In this document: piece after piece, positions 1-14,421 of the stretch
How positions within the stretch are numbered: position 1 is the stretch's first letter
How the letters are laid out: the number at the start of each line of letters is the position of its first letter
NCBI GenBank assembly: GCA_021014325.1
Contig: CM037474.1
Span: forward strand, 8,743,130-8,807,129
Origin: Plazaster borealis
Taxonomy: Eukaryota; Echinodermata; Asteroidea; Forcipulatida; Labidiasteridae
Direction: 5' to 3'
Length of the DNA stretch: 64,000 nucleotides
Program-made: the position numbers and the translations under genes
The notes under the pieces: model-generated
Told to the model about the DNA's origin: nothing
Databases searched by the model: none
The model's input: the letters and a program-made list of their open reading frames with translations, nothing else

Positions 1-1378
1 GTCAGCCGTTTGGAATTTTTGATTATAACCCTAGAAAAAAACACCCCCCAGTTTTCATCGAGGCACTCCTCTAATTCCCAAGCCAAATAAGACCAACTTT
101 AACGCCTAAATTTATCAAATCTCCTCAAAAGTTGAAGCACAGAGCCCCAGGTTCTTGTAGATTGTTATAATTACACAGTCTTCAAATTATGATAATCAGC
201 TTGGCGCATGAATTTTTGCCTATTTAGTGTAGTGCACCCATTGTAAGGTTTCTATGCTGACAAGCAGCTATCAATAGCAACTGAGGGCGGTAGACAACTT
301 TAGTGATACATCACACCCATGGGCGCGCGGAAGTGAAGGCGCGTCAACACTTTTTGTACACGTTTAGGCATAGCCTCGAGGCAGTGCTCCCATTTTCATG
401 TATTTTTTCTAAATTTTCAGGAGATATTGACCCAATGATGGATAATAAATTATTTAATTGATAGTAAATTAAATGATGAATTTTAGGAAATACCTAAAAC
501 AAAAGAAATCCTGGATTTTTTTTATTGCAAAGCAAATAAATTACATTTCTCATTTCCAAACATGATTTATATAGGCCCTCCAGAAGGTAACAATTATTTA
601 TATCGCCACTTGTCAAAAACTGATGAGGACAAGGCCGATTTGGTGTAAATTGTCCTGCTGATTGTGACTCGACCAATAATAGTTACATATTAAGTTAAAA
701 GCACTAAACACGTTTGGAAATTGTCAAAGACCAGTGTTCTCACTTGGTGTATCCCATGCATAAAATAACAAGCCTGTGAAAATTTGGGCTCAATTGGTCA
801 TCAAAGTTGCAAGAAAATGATGAAAGAAAAAACACCCTTGTTGTACAATTGTGTGCTTTCAGATAGGAATAAAAACTTCTTGCAAGAAGTTTTTATTATT
901 TTAGTGAGAAATTACCTCTTTCTCAAAAACTACGTTACTTCAGAGGGAGTCTATGGAATTGGGCCCAGGGGTTAGTGACAAGAGAGGTATTGATACGGCG
1001 CACTGCCCATGGTAGTGAGGCTGGTCTATAGGTAATATTATGTCTGTGGGGTGCACAAGTGATCAATGGATGCACCACACTAAATAGGCCAAAATTCATG
1101 CGCCAAACTATAATTTGTAAACCAACAGTTACTTTTGAATAAGAACGTTTTTGGGTCATGCAATTAATAGACTCTGTAATTATAACAATATACCAGAACC
1201 TGGGGGTTCTGTGCTTCAACTTCTGAGGCGATTTGATAAATTTAGGCTTTAAAGTTGGTCCTATTTGGCTTTGGAATTGGCGAGGAGTGCCTCATGAAAA
1301 CTGGCAGGTTTGGGAAAAAGCACATTTTCGAGGGGGTGTTTTTTTCCGGGGTAATAGCAAAAATTCCAAACGGCTGAC
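1..1378. repeat. Long inverted repeat (foldback element) at the left window edge
   Basis: The first roughly 250 bases return in reverse complement at about 1060-1378: for example GTCAGCCGTTTGGAATTTTT at position 1 matches the end near 1378, and the segments containing TTGAAGCACAGA and GGCGCATGAATTTT pair with partners at about 1220 and 1095. The arms have diverged by substitutions and short indels. A MITE fragment (695-955) lies in the loop. The left arm may extend beyond the window. Confidence 0.75.
695..955 (+). mobile_element. TTAA-flanked MITE, family A, copy 1 (3'-truncated)
   Basis: Begins with the family's terminal sequence (AAAGCACTAAACACGTTTGG) and runs through the conserved interior (GTCAAAGACCAGTGTTCTCA, the AACTTCTTGCAAGAAGTT hairpin, CTCAAAAACTACGTTACTTC). 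It stops before the right terminal repeat. It lies in the loop of the long inverted repeat. Confidence 0.85.
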
Positions 1379-1503
1379 CTGCCAAAAATTGAAAAGAAAT
1401 CTGAAATTTAGTTGTCTGAAAATATATTTGATTGGTTTCAAGAGACTGAAAAACTAAACATTTTTTTAATAGTATTTTTTGAATATTTAGCATTTAGCAT
1501 TGG

Positions 1504-4230
1504 TTGCTAGGGGAGTTTATTTAGTGTGGTACACCCTATGTAATACAAAATGGTGACGCCCAAGCAGCCAATTGGGTGGTGATTTAAACATGTCTACTGT
1601 TTGTTTACAATAAAATATGCTGGCTACAGTACTTGAGTAAAATTGTATTAAATGTATTTATGCACTGTTACCTTGCAATAGAGAAACTGCATGTAGGCCT
1701 ATATGCACAGGGCTCGGTATTTGAAAAGCTAGTCCTCACCGCAGAGCGCAACACACACTGATTTTAGTGAATTATGAAATTACAACTTCTGGTTTCAACC
1801 GGAAGTAAAGGTCACACCTTGGGGTCACACCTTGTAATTTGTTTTACAATAAATCATGAGCTTTTTAATGGTGTACAAATCTTGTAAGAAAGAATTATGG
1901 TTCTCCACAGATACGAGTTTTTGAAATATTGATTTAATGCTATGATGTCATCGTGTTTCATAAAGTAAAATGTCATGTTCGATTTACAGGTTTGAGTTTT
2001 CACAAACAGCCAATCATTAATTTGCTAATTTTTCTGCTGAAGTACATAGAACTGGCACGGTGTCAAAAATAAATGCTCTGGATTTGAGTTTCTCCAAAGA
2101 GAGACTTGTGTGACTTAGATAAGTAAAGATTCATGAAATGCCAATTTCACTTTCGCACTGTTTTGTACAAGAGACAATCTTGTTTACTATTTACTCATTA
2201 ATTTAAACACATTATGACAACCAAGCCAAGCCAGGCCAAACCAAGCCAAGTAAAGCAAAGCAAAGCCAAACCAAACCAAATAAACTTCACTTTTGTTTAC
2301 CAGCAAGTCAGGTATTTGCATCCACGGTATGCAAACTTCCACAAAACCAGTAGAAATTTAAACTACAGCTGAGTTTCTACTTCAACTACAAGTGATGAAA
2401 ATACTTTCAAGCTTTACTTTTTAAACTTTCAGAACTGATTTACTCTTGAATGTAAATGGATAGCTCATGAATATTATGCAAAAATGATTATATTCACTTT
2501 TTGTAGGGGAATCCTGAGGACAACTATCCTTAAAAGAAAATATTCAAACAGAAATCTATATGAAGACAAAAATTACTGTTTTATTGTTTCACACTAAGGT
2601 TGACTGTAAAACCATTTATTTTGAGTACAAGTGCATATCTTTTAAGTGACAATAAGTATGTGTCATCCTGTGTGGCTGTGATATGCTTTTAAATTGCTTA
2701 CCAAAACAGAACTTTTAAGGAAAAAGGGGACTTGACAAAACCATATTGAAAAATAGCAAATACATCTTTAATTGTAACTTAATCAACTTCAAAGATTTCC
2801 AATTCGGTGGAAATTCCTTGGACTGACCAGTAATTAATTGTATGCCTTGCTTTCAAATGTCAGCAAGTTTCTGTTTTAAAGGTACAATACATGACTGGTA
2901 GTAACATAAGAAAAATACTGATTTTTAATCTGAAAGCTAACTTTTGTAATCTTGATATTGGCATCAATTTTCCCAATAAATATTTCAGTCTGAAACTTGT
3001 GAGAAAATTCTTTTTCCAATCATTCAGTTAATAACATGCATTTCACTTTCCAAAATTCATACAAGCTCATATGAACATGTACAAAATTCCTGACCCCCCC
3101 CCCCCCAAAAAAACCCCAAAAACAACAACTCCAAAAAACCCCACACCCCCACATAAAATGTTTTGGGGGGGTTTTCCCAAACAAAACCACCACCCCACTT
3201 TGATCAAACTTTCACAGGTTTATTGTACAGAGTGTTTGTTGAAAACTGTGAGATGAAAATGAGTATACATTGTACATTTTCTAAATAAAACATGGCAAAA
3301 TAATGGATAACACATGATGCATGCTCGAACAATCAATTGACAAGGATCTCTGTGTAGTACATGTATATACTTCATCTTATTTCATTCATCTTGGAGAAAG
3401 GTCAGAAATCTGATCACATTTTGTTAGAAGACACAATTACATGTATAGCATATCACATTCCATTACATTTTTGGACTTAATGTTTAGGCCTATATCAAAG
3501 TTTAGAAGGCATAACTTAAGGGTCTGGTCATTATTTAAAGTACATGTATTGGCACTACTGGAATAAGACTTAACACAAAATTAGATTTTAGAAACCATAA
3601 CTTTTCCTTTTGTCAAGTGACTGGAATTAAACACCTCTAGCCTGTGCATGTGGCAAATTTGTGTGGGTATGATTACCTTTACCAACATAATTTTGCTTCA
3701 TGTATGACTTGAACACAAGATTGTCACTGTCTAATGTAATGAAATACTCACCCTAATAAGTCCATAATCTGCAAGTTTAAGAGGTCAAAGCACATATAGT
3801 ACATAAACATTGTTTCATGAAAAAAGAGCAACAAAACAATGATCAATGTACAGTACATGTGGACATGAACATGTATTATGTGATGAAAATATAAACGTAG
3901 GCCTACATGCTCAATACAAATGCTCATGATTGTACATTGTCTCTACAACATTTGTCTACACTGTGAAAGAGTTCCTACACTACATTGTACCCTTGTATGA
4001 ACTATTAAATGACTTTGGATATGGCAATGGCCATTGGCTGCAGCAGCAACATTGAAGATTAAGCCTTTTTGACGATTGGGCAACAGCCACTGTCATTCAG
4101 ATACGGCCTAAGCCATGATGTAAAGAAGGAGAATGATGGCAGTATACCTGAAGAATATCTTTTGCAGCCTACATTTGCATGGTCCATTTTGCTGAAGATC
4201 CAATATAATGTGCCGAACTTCATTTGTTCA
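1504..4230. other. AT-rich DNA downstream of LSM3, no gene seen
   Basis: No convincing exon on either strand. It contains a CAAGC/CAAAC-type short tandem run (about 2222-2280), a C-rich tract with a poly-C run (about 3093-3200), and probably the LSM3 3' UTR in its right part. Confidence 0.6.
3219..3224 (-). terminator. Candidate LSM3 polyadenylation signal
   Basis: Minus-strand AATAAA about 1 kb beyond the LSM3 stop. Other TTTATT strings lie further out (near 2580 and 2625), so the true 3' end is uncertain. Confidence 0.3.
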
Positions 4231-4317
4231 TTACAATGTTCCAGATCTTAATGGCGGTGAAACCAGAATAACTCCATCTCCACGAACAAACAGCATGGGA
4301 ATATTCCTTTTTGTAGT
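4231..4317 (-). CDS. LSM3: LSM3 coding exon 4 and stop
   Basis: Twenty-eight codons plus TAA, starting [16 protein letters not shown] and ending SPPLRSGTL. The acceptor is ttgcaacag. The Sm2 motif with the conserved RGD core is complete. The last residues (SGTL) differ from the usual vertebrate ending and add about one residue. Confidence 0.96.
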   Translation of the reverse strand, partial: TTKRNIPMLFVRGDGVILVSPPLRSGTL

Positions 4318-7300
4318 CTGTTGCAAATAACAGTAATAATATAAGTTAGAAAAAGCTACATGTAGTGTACATCAGTCATGTTTTTTTGCAATATTAGTTG
4401 TCCACTATGAAGCACAACACAAAGTTAGTGACTGCAAGTAAAACCAGATCTCATCATTGTGTGATGTGTTGCAAATAGGCAGCACAGACTCGAATCCCAT
4501 GTGCTCCCCATGAGTTCAAAACATTTCTATTCTGACAAGCAGAACAAGGTAGATCCTTGACAAATGTACTTTCAGCAGCCATTTGTAAACTATGTACATT
4601 AACCATTTGCCTTATTCAAGGGTGATAAAAGTGAAGCTGCCATATTGTTAGAGTATTTCCATTTATAAAATTTTATGTATCTATTTATTTACACTTAACC
4701 TGCTCGGTCAAGTTTCTATTCGGACTAGAGGAATCAACATTTCTGGTGTCTCAACCCCAAATCTTGGTATGGAGTGTTTAAGTGTTTCCATCCATAGTAG
4801 TGCATTTGTCCAGTATTATCACCCTGTCCCAATTTGTCAGTTACAATTGCATTTACAGTTCAGGTTCCTATTATGGGTCTAGGGTTGAAGTCACATCCAA
4901 ATATGGTCATGGCAATGATAAGGTCTTGTTATTTTTCTTAGTATGTTAGCTGGTCCAGAGGGACAAAAGCGCTAAAATTTATGCTTGAAATCTCCCTTTT
5001 TGTGTACCCAATTTCTTTCTCCTATTGTTGGACAAACAAGGATTATGCGAATTCGATAGGCTGTTATGATTGTTTACCATTGTATTTGACATTGGAGGCA
5101 AGTCCGAGATTCCAGCATGCCATGGCTGATCAGCCATGGTTTACAGCCAAGGGTCCAGCAGATTCACGATGAACACATAGCCTACCGCATTTAACATACC
5201 ACATTTGTTGTCTTTACTTGGCTTAGTCATGGTTTCATTGTGACAACGAAAGTATTCTAATATTCTCCAAACACCACAGGGATTACATGTACTTGCACTT
5301 TCACCTGCCAAATCATACGCAGTTTCCTGGCCAGGTCTTGGTCCTTCTGGATCTTTTCAACCTCCTCCAAAGCTACCCTTATATCACCTGGCAAACCTAT
5401 GTCATTGATATAATTTACGTATTATGCACGTGTAAATTAATAAATTGCATGTGATTTTCTACCTTGTATATTTCTTCATATGTCTCTTCATCTATTTCCA
5501 TGGTTGTCACCGTCTCTTCTACATCGCCAAGAATCATATTAAGATGTTGATCATATGCCTAAAAGAAAAAGATCAAAATACTTACAGTTACATTTGATTT
5601 AAAACGGTATGCAGTATCTAGACAAATTCACTTTGGTCATTGGCACGTATTGTGCAGCTTGGGGGCGCTGTTTGTTCCATCATTACTGGAATGCTCTTGT
5701 TCATCTTTGGCAACTGCATACGTGCACAATAGACGGTACAAGTCTCGCACGTATCAGAACGAGAAAACACGTTAAACAAAGAGAAAACAATTCTAAAGTC
5801 AAATCTTTGTTTTAATTTATATTTAATGACAAAATCTGAACAACAAAAATACTTATTACAATTTTTATAAAATAAGTTTTAGCTTTTATAATAAATACAC
5901 AAATAATGTGTTAATTATTATTCAATCAAAATCAAAACTCTGGGACAAGGATGCTTATTTGATCTTAACTTTTTAGAAACCCCTTACGCGGATTTGTGAT
6001 GGTCACACGGGCGTAAAATTAATGGTTGACACAGTTTAAAGAGGACACTGGCGCCTCAACAACCATAGACTGCTACAGCATCTGACGATTATCATCGCGC
6101 ATTCAAAACAAGCGTTTACATAAGTTTTGTGATCGGAGGTGAGCACAAAATTCTTAATTTTTTGCAGTAACCGGAAGCTGAGGTGAAGTTTTATTCTCGG
6201 GTTTTCTTCGTTTTATTGTTGAATTGATTTTACTTTCATATTTGTTATCACTAAGTATTACATTCCCAACAACATATATAATTTTCAAAGTCATAAACTA
6301 CGTTAAACTAAAAGAACTGACGAAACAAAATCTGCCCACGTAAAACTCCATATGGTTGGGACCATAATGGTCCCGGAAGTTCGCATGCGCGCGAGACTTG
6401 CACAGTCTATTGCCAGCAACTTGTGTGAGATAGGTCTTTTTGTGATTTTTAGCAACCTACATTGTAAGTGCACATACAAAAAAAGCATGGTTCAGAAAGA
6501 CAATGTAAGTTTTTGGTTGTTCCAATCGCAATAAAAAGATAACAATTGGAAAAAACACAAAGCTGTTCCGTGTTTTTTGACATGCTCAAAAGGTTTAAAC
6601 TGAAAAAAATTCGAAAATTGGCTGTGTAGTTCTTGAGATATGGCCCCACTTCACGTTGACGGTCAACATTGGGTCACGGTAACCCAAGTTCAATCTTCAA
6701 TGCTCAAAGAGTCTATAACTCAAAGAAATTGCAAATCGGGTGGGTACTTCTTGAGATCTGGTCCTTCTACTCTGACCCAGAAGTAAAAGGTCATCAAAAA
6801 GTCCACGGTACGAAGTTCAATCTTTAATGCTCAAAGGATCTATAACTGAAAAGAAATTGAAAAAGTAAAAGTCAATGTTTAATGCTCAAAGGATCTATAA
6901 CTGAAAAGAAATTGAAAATCGGTTGTGTAGTTCTAGGTAGGGTCCACTTCCAGTTGACCCGAAAGTAAAAAGTCAACATGGGTCCAGGTAACCCAAGTTC
7001 AATATTCAATGCTCAAAGGGTCTATAACTGAAATGAAAATCGGGTGTGTACTTTTGAGATATGGTCCGTTCAATCTTTAATGTTCAAAGGATCTATAACT
7101 GAAAAGAAATTGAAAATCGGTTGTGTAGTTCTTGAGATATGGTCGGTCAACATGGGGGTCACTTAACCCAAGGCTAATCTCCAATGCCCAAGGAGTCTAT
7201 AACTGAACAATTTTTGAAAATAGGATGTGTACTTCTTCAGATATGGTGCTGCAAAGATTAACTAATTAAAGCTTTTTGACACCTGATGACGTCACAGTAA

Positions 7301-10300
7301 CAAAAATGTGTTTTTCTTACTAATAAATTTGATAAGGAACACGATGGTATATAACTTATTCCAATCCAATGCCTTTTAACGAAAACTATTAGAACGTCCT
7401 CTCGGTGGATGCCAATAATATGCAGTCTTTTTGCTTTTGCAATCATGGCACAATTTGCCCAGCTAGCCATAGGCTGGTCCGATTTGTCACTTCATCATTA
7501 ATTATCCTGGAAATACATTGTACCTTGATTAGTTTTAATGGTCTGGAATAACTCTTAGTGAAAGCATTCCTGTTTTAAAATAAAATTTCTTTCTTGTAGT
7601 CTTTGTTATTTCAATACAACTACATTGACGCTGGGGGCATTCACAGAATCGATTGCGCATGCTCGCTTTGCGATGGGTGATTACAATTGTATGGTTCGGA
7701 TAAATGTTGAAAAATTCACTTGAAAAGTGCTGTGAAATGCTGACCATAATAATAATTTACAGGCTTAAGTCTTTGTTATTTCATTACTTTGCATTGATAT
7801 TAGCAAGAAACATTTAGCGCTAGGAGGCGTTGCACAACAAATCGATTGCACATAATCGTTTATTTTGCAGGAAATTCAAAATGTTGCAGTGAAGACCCAA
7901 TATTTTTATTGTTTGAGTGGTTGTGTTAATGGTTTTGTTAATGAAACGCGTGTTACCAACCATTTCATTACAGTTCGGATAAAATATTGTTAAAAAGCTC
8001 TCAAAAGTGTCGCACCCAAAAAGTGTCGCGAAATTTGTTAAAATCAACCTCAAAAGTGTCGCGAAAATTGGACTATAATAAATGCGACAGTTAAGCCCGG
8101 TTCATACTTCCTGCGCGATCTGGAATTGAATGCGAAGCCAATTGACATGAAATTGCGCCGTCAACTCTCTTTTTGCTCGAAATATATCGCAAAAAGTTGC
8201 TTGGCTCAAACTTGCGAATTATTTGTTGCGAATTTGTGACGTCAATATTCACTTCACATTAAGTATGAACTGGGCTTTACACATGTGACTGACCGCTCAA
8301 AAACGGTTACGGGTTTACTAAAAATAATTGTAAATGCATGTAAAGCTAAATGCTGTTGTATTAAAATCGTAAATGTAACAATTTTTGAAATGTTATTCTT
8401 GTTTTGGCTAAAACAGTACATTCATTTATGAGAAAAGTGTATTGTAATTTTGCTCTTCACACCCCCAAATCCAGCACTGACCGTTTAGCCATGGAAAAGC
8501 TCATTTCTCTTTTCTACACCTAGCCCTTTCCTCAATCAATTCCTTTTATTGCTTTACTGCAACCACCAGTAAGTTTTTTGCTACACGGCGGTATTATGAA
8601 GTAATGCCTTTGCATAAGAAACATAAATCATCTCAGAACACGGTGGTCTATTTACGCTGCACTGAAACCCGAATAACGATCTGATTTGAGCGGTCACAAG
8701 ACACTGCGCTGGAGAGAGACAAAATAATATTATTCTCGAGTGAGCGAACGTAGACTTGTGTCAGTCGGCGTCTGGGATGATGACTCTATGTATATTCTAC
8801 AAAAAACGCAATTGAACACGGGTCATAAAGGGTTTAGGACTTGATCGCGAGTTGCAAAAAGCAAAAAACTGCACCGTTAAACTCGTATAGCGCCCTCAAT
8901 CGTTTAAAAAGTTTAGAATCTGACACTCTTCGTATATAAACACAACTCAAATTGACTGACTATGTTTTAATAAGTTTTGATGTTTTAAAACTGACCGTCA
9001 ATAAAATCTTTCTTGTTTTAAGAAACTTTTTAAATTTGAGCTTAATTGAAAAATTATGTTTATGTGTTCTCATCTACATTATCCCAGAAGTCTAAAACTG
9101 AAAAAATTTTGACGATCGGGGATATATTTTTTGAGATATGGTGGTAATAAGATTGGCTAATTAAATATTCATGTCATTATAACTAAGTAAACTAATTAAT
9201 TAATTTAAGCTAATTAGATTTTACAACAACTTCATGACATAAGCTTCATTATGATATAAGATTTAAGTCTTTCATATTCACTAAGTTTTTTTTAGGAATT
9301 AAACAAAATTGTGTTCAAATGCTATGGGGATTTAGGCAGATAGAAAGAATAATAATAATAATAACTAGAGATTTAGTGTTTGTGGACAAACACATAGCTG
9401 TTCCGTTTTGTTCTACTTTGGTTAGGTCAATAGGGTTTGAGGGAAAGAAAGAATAATAATAATGAAAACTGAAAAGAATTTGAAACTTGGCGAGATATGG
9501 TCCCACTTCCAGTTGACCTAGAAGTAAAGGTCAACATGGGGTAACGGTTACCCAAGGCTAATCTCCAATGTCTCTATAACTGAAAACAGTTTGAAAATCG
9601 GTTGCGTAGTTCTTGAGATATGGTCTCACTTCCGGTTAAGTTGGAAGTAAAGGTCAACCTGTCACGGTAACCTAAGTTCAATCTTCAATGCCCAAAGGGT
9701 CTATAACTGAAAAAATTGAAAATCGGGTGTGTACTTCTTGAGATATGTCCCACTCCCGTTTGACGCGAAGTAAAGGTCAACATGGAAGGCTAATGTCCAA
9801 TGTCCAAGGAGTCTATAACTGAAAAAGTTTGAAAATCGGTTGCGTAGTTCTGGCTAATTTCCAATGCCCAAGGAGTTTATAACTGAAAAAAGTTTGAAAA
9901 TCGGTTGTGTAGTTCTTGAGTTCAATCTTCAATGCTTAACTGAAAATAAATTGAAAATCGGGTGTGTATTTCTTGAGATATGTCCCACTTGAGTAAAGGT
10001 TGCAGTAAAAGGTCAACATGGGCTAATGTCCAATGCCCAAGGAGTCTATAACTGAAAAAGTTTGAAAATCGGTTGTGTAGTTCTTGAAATAAGGTTCAGT
10101 AAAGGTCAATAGGCTAATCTCCAATGCCCAAGGAGTCTATAACTGAAAAAGTTTGAAAATCGGTTGTGTAGTTCTTGAGATGGCTAATCTCCAATGCCCA
10201 AGGAGTCTATAACTGAAAAAAGTTTGAAAATCGGTTGTGTAGTTCTTGAGATAGAGTCCGGCTAATCTGCAATGCCCAAGGAGTCTATAACTGAAAAGTG

Positions 10301-11077
10301 TACTTCTGGAGATATGGTGCTGCAAAGATTAACTCATTAAAGCTTTTAATTACCATAATTTGACACCTGATGACGTCACAGTAAAAAAAATGTGTTTTTC
10401 ATACTAATAAATTTCATAAAGAACATGATGGTAAAAAATAAAATTCAATTTAATGCATTCTCATGAAAACCCTAAACCTACGTAGGAGTTACATGTGTTG
10501 CTCATGTACAAATCGAACGGGCTGTGCATAAAGCAATGGGTCCTCTACCGGTTAGGAATCGAATATCAATCAAAATGGCTAACCATGGTGTCCGATCTGT
10601 CACTTCATCGTTAATTATCGTGGAAATACAATATACCCTGATTAGTTTAATGGACTGAAACATCTCTTATTAAAAGCAATTAACTTTTCAAAACAGTTTA
10701 TGTAATTTAGGAAACTAACGTTTAACTTATTTGGAAAATATTGTGTTTTGTGCACAGATAAAAAGCACCAATAGATGATGTCATGATGACGTCACAGTAA
10801 AAAATATACTATCTAAAAGGAGTCCATAACTGAAAAAGTTTGAGGATCGGATGTACACTTCTAGAGATATGGTGCAAGGAAAGTTGGCTAATTAAATATT
10901 CACACCGCTGTAACATGAATAATTAATTAAGAATGTTAATCTAATTACATCTAAAATCTAAGTCAGGGTATAAGCTTTAATATGGTATATGATTTGTCTA
11001 CTTCTGATAATTCTAAGAGAGACATATGACAGTCAGAAAAGTCACAGGTTAAGTCAATAGGGTTTTAGGGAAAGAAA

Positions 11078-11129
<52 letters not shown>

Positions 11130-13060
11130 CTAGAGATTTAGTGTTTGTGGACAAACACATAGCTGTTCCGTTTTGTTCTACTTTGGTTAGGTCAATAGGG
11201 TTTGAGGGAAAGAAAGAATAATAATAATGAAAACTGAAAAGAATTTGAAAGTAGTTTTGAGATATGGTCCCACTTCCAGTTGACCTAGAAGTAAAGGTCA
11301 ACATGGGTAACGGTTACCCAAGGCTAATCTCCAATGTCCAGGAGTCTATAACTGAAAACAGTTTGAAAATCGGTTGCGTAGTTCTTGAGATATGGTCTCA
11401 CTTCATGGTAACCCAAGTTCAATCTTCAATGCCCAAAGGGTCTATAACTGAAAAAAATTGAAAATCGGGTGTGTACTTCTTGAGATATGTCCCACTTCGT
11501 TGTTTGCGAAGTAAAGGTCAACATGGGGTCACGGTTACCCAAGGCTAATGTCCAATGTCCAAGGAGTCTATAACTGAAAAAGTTTGAAAATCGGTTGCGT
11601 AGTTCTTGACATGTTCCACTCCGGTTTCGGTTGGAAGTAAGAGTCAATGGGGGTCACGGTTACCCAAGGCTAATTTCCAATGCCCAAGGAGTTTATAACT
11701 GAAAAAGTTTGAAAATCGGTTGTGTAGTTCTTGAGATGTAAAGTCACATGGGTCACGGTAACCCAAGTTCAATCTTCAATGCTCAAAGGGTCTATAACTG
11801 AAAATAAATTGAAAATCGGGTGTGTATTTCTTGAGATATGTCCCTTCCCGGTTGACGTGTAGGTAAGGGTCAACATGGGGTCACGGTTACCGAATGCTAA
11901 TGTCCAATGCCCAAGGAGTCTACAACTGAAAAAGTTTGAAAATCGGTTGTGTAGTTCTTGAAGGCTAATCTCAATGCCCAAGGAGTCTATAACTGAAAAA
12001 GTTTGAAAATCGGTTGTGTAGTTCTTGAGATATGGTCTCACTTCCGGTTGAGAAGTAAAGGTCAATATGGGGTCACGGGTTACCAAAGGCTAATCTCAAT
12101 GCCCAAGGAGTCTATAACTAAAAAAGTTTGAAAATCGGTTGTGTAGTTCTTGAGATGGCTAATCTGCAATGCCCAAGGAGTCTATAACTGAAAAAGTTTG
12201 AAAATCGGCCGTGTACTTCTTGAGATATGGTGCTGCAAAGATTAACTCATTAAAGCTTTTAATTACCGTAATTTGACACCTGATGACGCACAGTAAAAAA
12301 AAATGTTTTTCATACTAAAAATTTCATGAAGAACACGATGGTAAAAAAAATTTCAATTTAATGCATTCTCACGAAAACCCTAAACCTACGTAGGAGTTAC
12401 ATGTGTTGCTCATGTACAAATCGAATGGGCTGTGCATAAAGCAATGGGTCCTCTACGGTTAGGAATCGAATATCAAGGATCTCCAACGCGCCTTGCCGTG
12501 ATTGCGCAATCAAAATGGCTAACCATGGTGTCCGATCTGTCACTTCATCGTAATTATCATTGGAAATACAATATACCCTGATTAGTTTAATGGACTGAAA
12601 CATCTCTTATTAAAAGCAATTAACTTTTCAAAACAGTTTATGTAATTTAGGAAACTAACGTTTAACTTATTTGGAAAATATTGTGTTTTTACCAGCAAAA
12701 CTTGTGCACTTTTATGCACTTTTTAGTGTCATGTCTTTAATAGATTATGTCATGATGACGTCACAGTAAAAAATGCCGCAATCGACATATACTATCTAAA
12801 AGGAGTCCATAACTGAAAAAGTTTGAGGATCGGATGTACACTTCTAGAGATATGGTGCAAGGAAAGTTGGCTAATTAAATATTCACACCGCTGTAACATG
12901 AATAATTAATTAAGAATGTTAATCTAATTACATCTAAAATCTAAGTCAGGGTATAAGCTTTAATATGGTATATGATTTGTCTACTTCTGATAATTCTAAG
13001 AGAGACATATGACAGTCAGAAAAGTCACAGGTTAAGTCAATAGGGTTTTAGGGAATGAAA

Positions 13061-13100
<40 letters not shown>

Positions 13101-14359
13101 TAGAGATTTAGTGTTTGTGGACAAACACATAGCTGTTCCGTTTTGTTCTACTTTGGTTAGGTCAATAGGGTTTGAGGGAAAGAAAGAATAATAATAATGA
13201 AAACTGAAAAGAATTTGAAACTTGGCCGTGTAGTTTTTGAGATATGGTCCCACTTCCAGTTGACCTAGAAGTAAAGGTCAACATGGGGGTACGGTTACCC
13301 AAGGCTAATCTCCAATGTCCAAGGAGTCTATAACTGAAAACAGTTTGAAAATCGGTTGCGTAGTTCTTGAGATATGGTCTCACTTCCGGTTAACCGGAAG
13401 TAAAAGTTCAATCTTCAATGCTCAAAGGGTCTATAACTGAAAATAAATTGAAAATCGGGTGTGTATTTCTTGAGATATGTCCCGAAGGCTAATGTCCAAT
13501 GCCCAAGGAGTCTATAACTGAAAAAGTTTGAAAATCGGTTGTGTAGTTCTTGAGATAAGGTTCCTTCGGTTGACCCGGAAGTAAAGGTCAATATGGGGTC
13601 ACGGTTACCCAAGGCTAATCTCCAATGCCCAAGGAGTCTATAACTGAAAAAGTTTGAAAATCGGTTGTGTAGTTCTTGAGATAGAGTCCACTTCCGGTTG
13701 ACCCGAAGTAAAGGTCAAAACCCAAGGCTAATCTGCAATGCCCAAGGAGTCTATAACTGAAAAAGTTTGAAAATCGGCCGTGTACTTCTTGAGATATGGT
13801 GCTGCAAAGATTAACTCATTAAAGCTTTTAATTACCGTAATTTGACACCTGATGACCTCACAGTAAAAAAAATGTGTTTTTCATACTAATAAATTTCATA
13901 AAGAACACGATGGTAAAAAAAAATCAAAATGGCTAACCATGGTGTCCGATCTGTCACTTTGATTAGTTTAATGGACTGAAACATCTCTTATTAAAAGCAA
14001 TTAACTTTTCAAAACAGTTTATGTAATTTAGGAAACTAACATTTAACTTATTTGGAAAAGTGTCATGTCTTTTGTGCACAGATAAAAACATATACTATCT
14101 AAAAGGAGTCCATAACTGAAAAAGTTTGAGGATCGGATGTACACTTCTAGAGATATGGTGCAAGGAAAGTTGGCTAATTAAATATTCACACCGCTGTAAC
14201 ATGAATAATTAATTAAGAATGTTAATCTAATTACATCTAAAATCTAAGTCAGGGTATAAGCTTTAATATGGTATATGATTTGTCTACTTCTGATAATTCT
14301 AAGAGAGACATATGACAGTCAGAACAGTCACAGGTTAAGTCAAGCTTTAGGGGAAGAAA

Positions 14360-14421
<62 letters not shown>

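Noticed and set aside
3090..3200. C-rich tract with TTTTGGGGGGG-type strings, telomere-like at first sight
   Set aside because: The runs are irregular and not a tandem telomere unit; it is a low-complexity tract, possibly with G-quadruplex potential on the minus strand.
10137..13612. Many repeated minus-strand frames with a shared [21 protein letters not shown] peptide
   Set aside because: They follow the inner motif of the higher-order repeat and change frame between copies; there is no sign of selection on the peptide.
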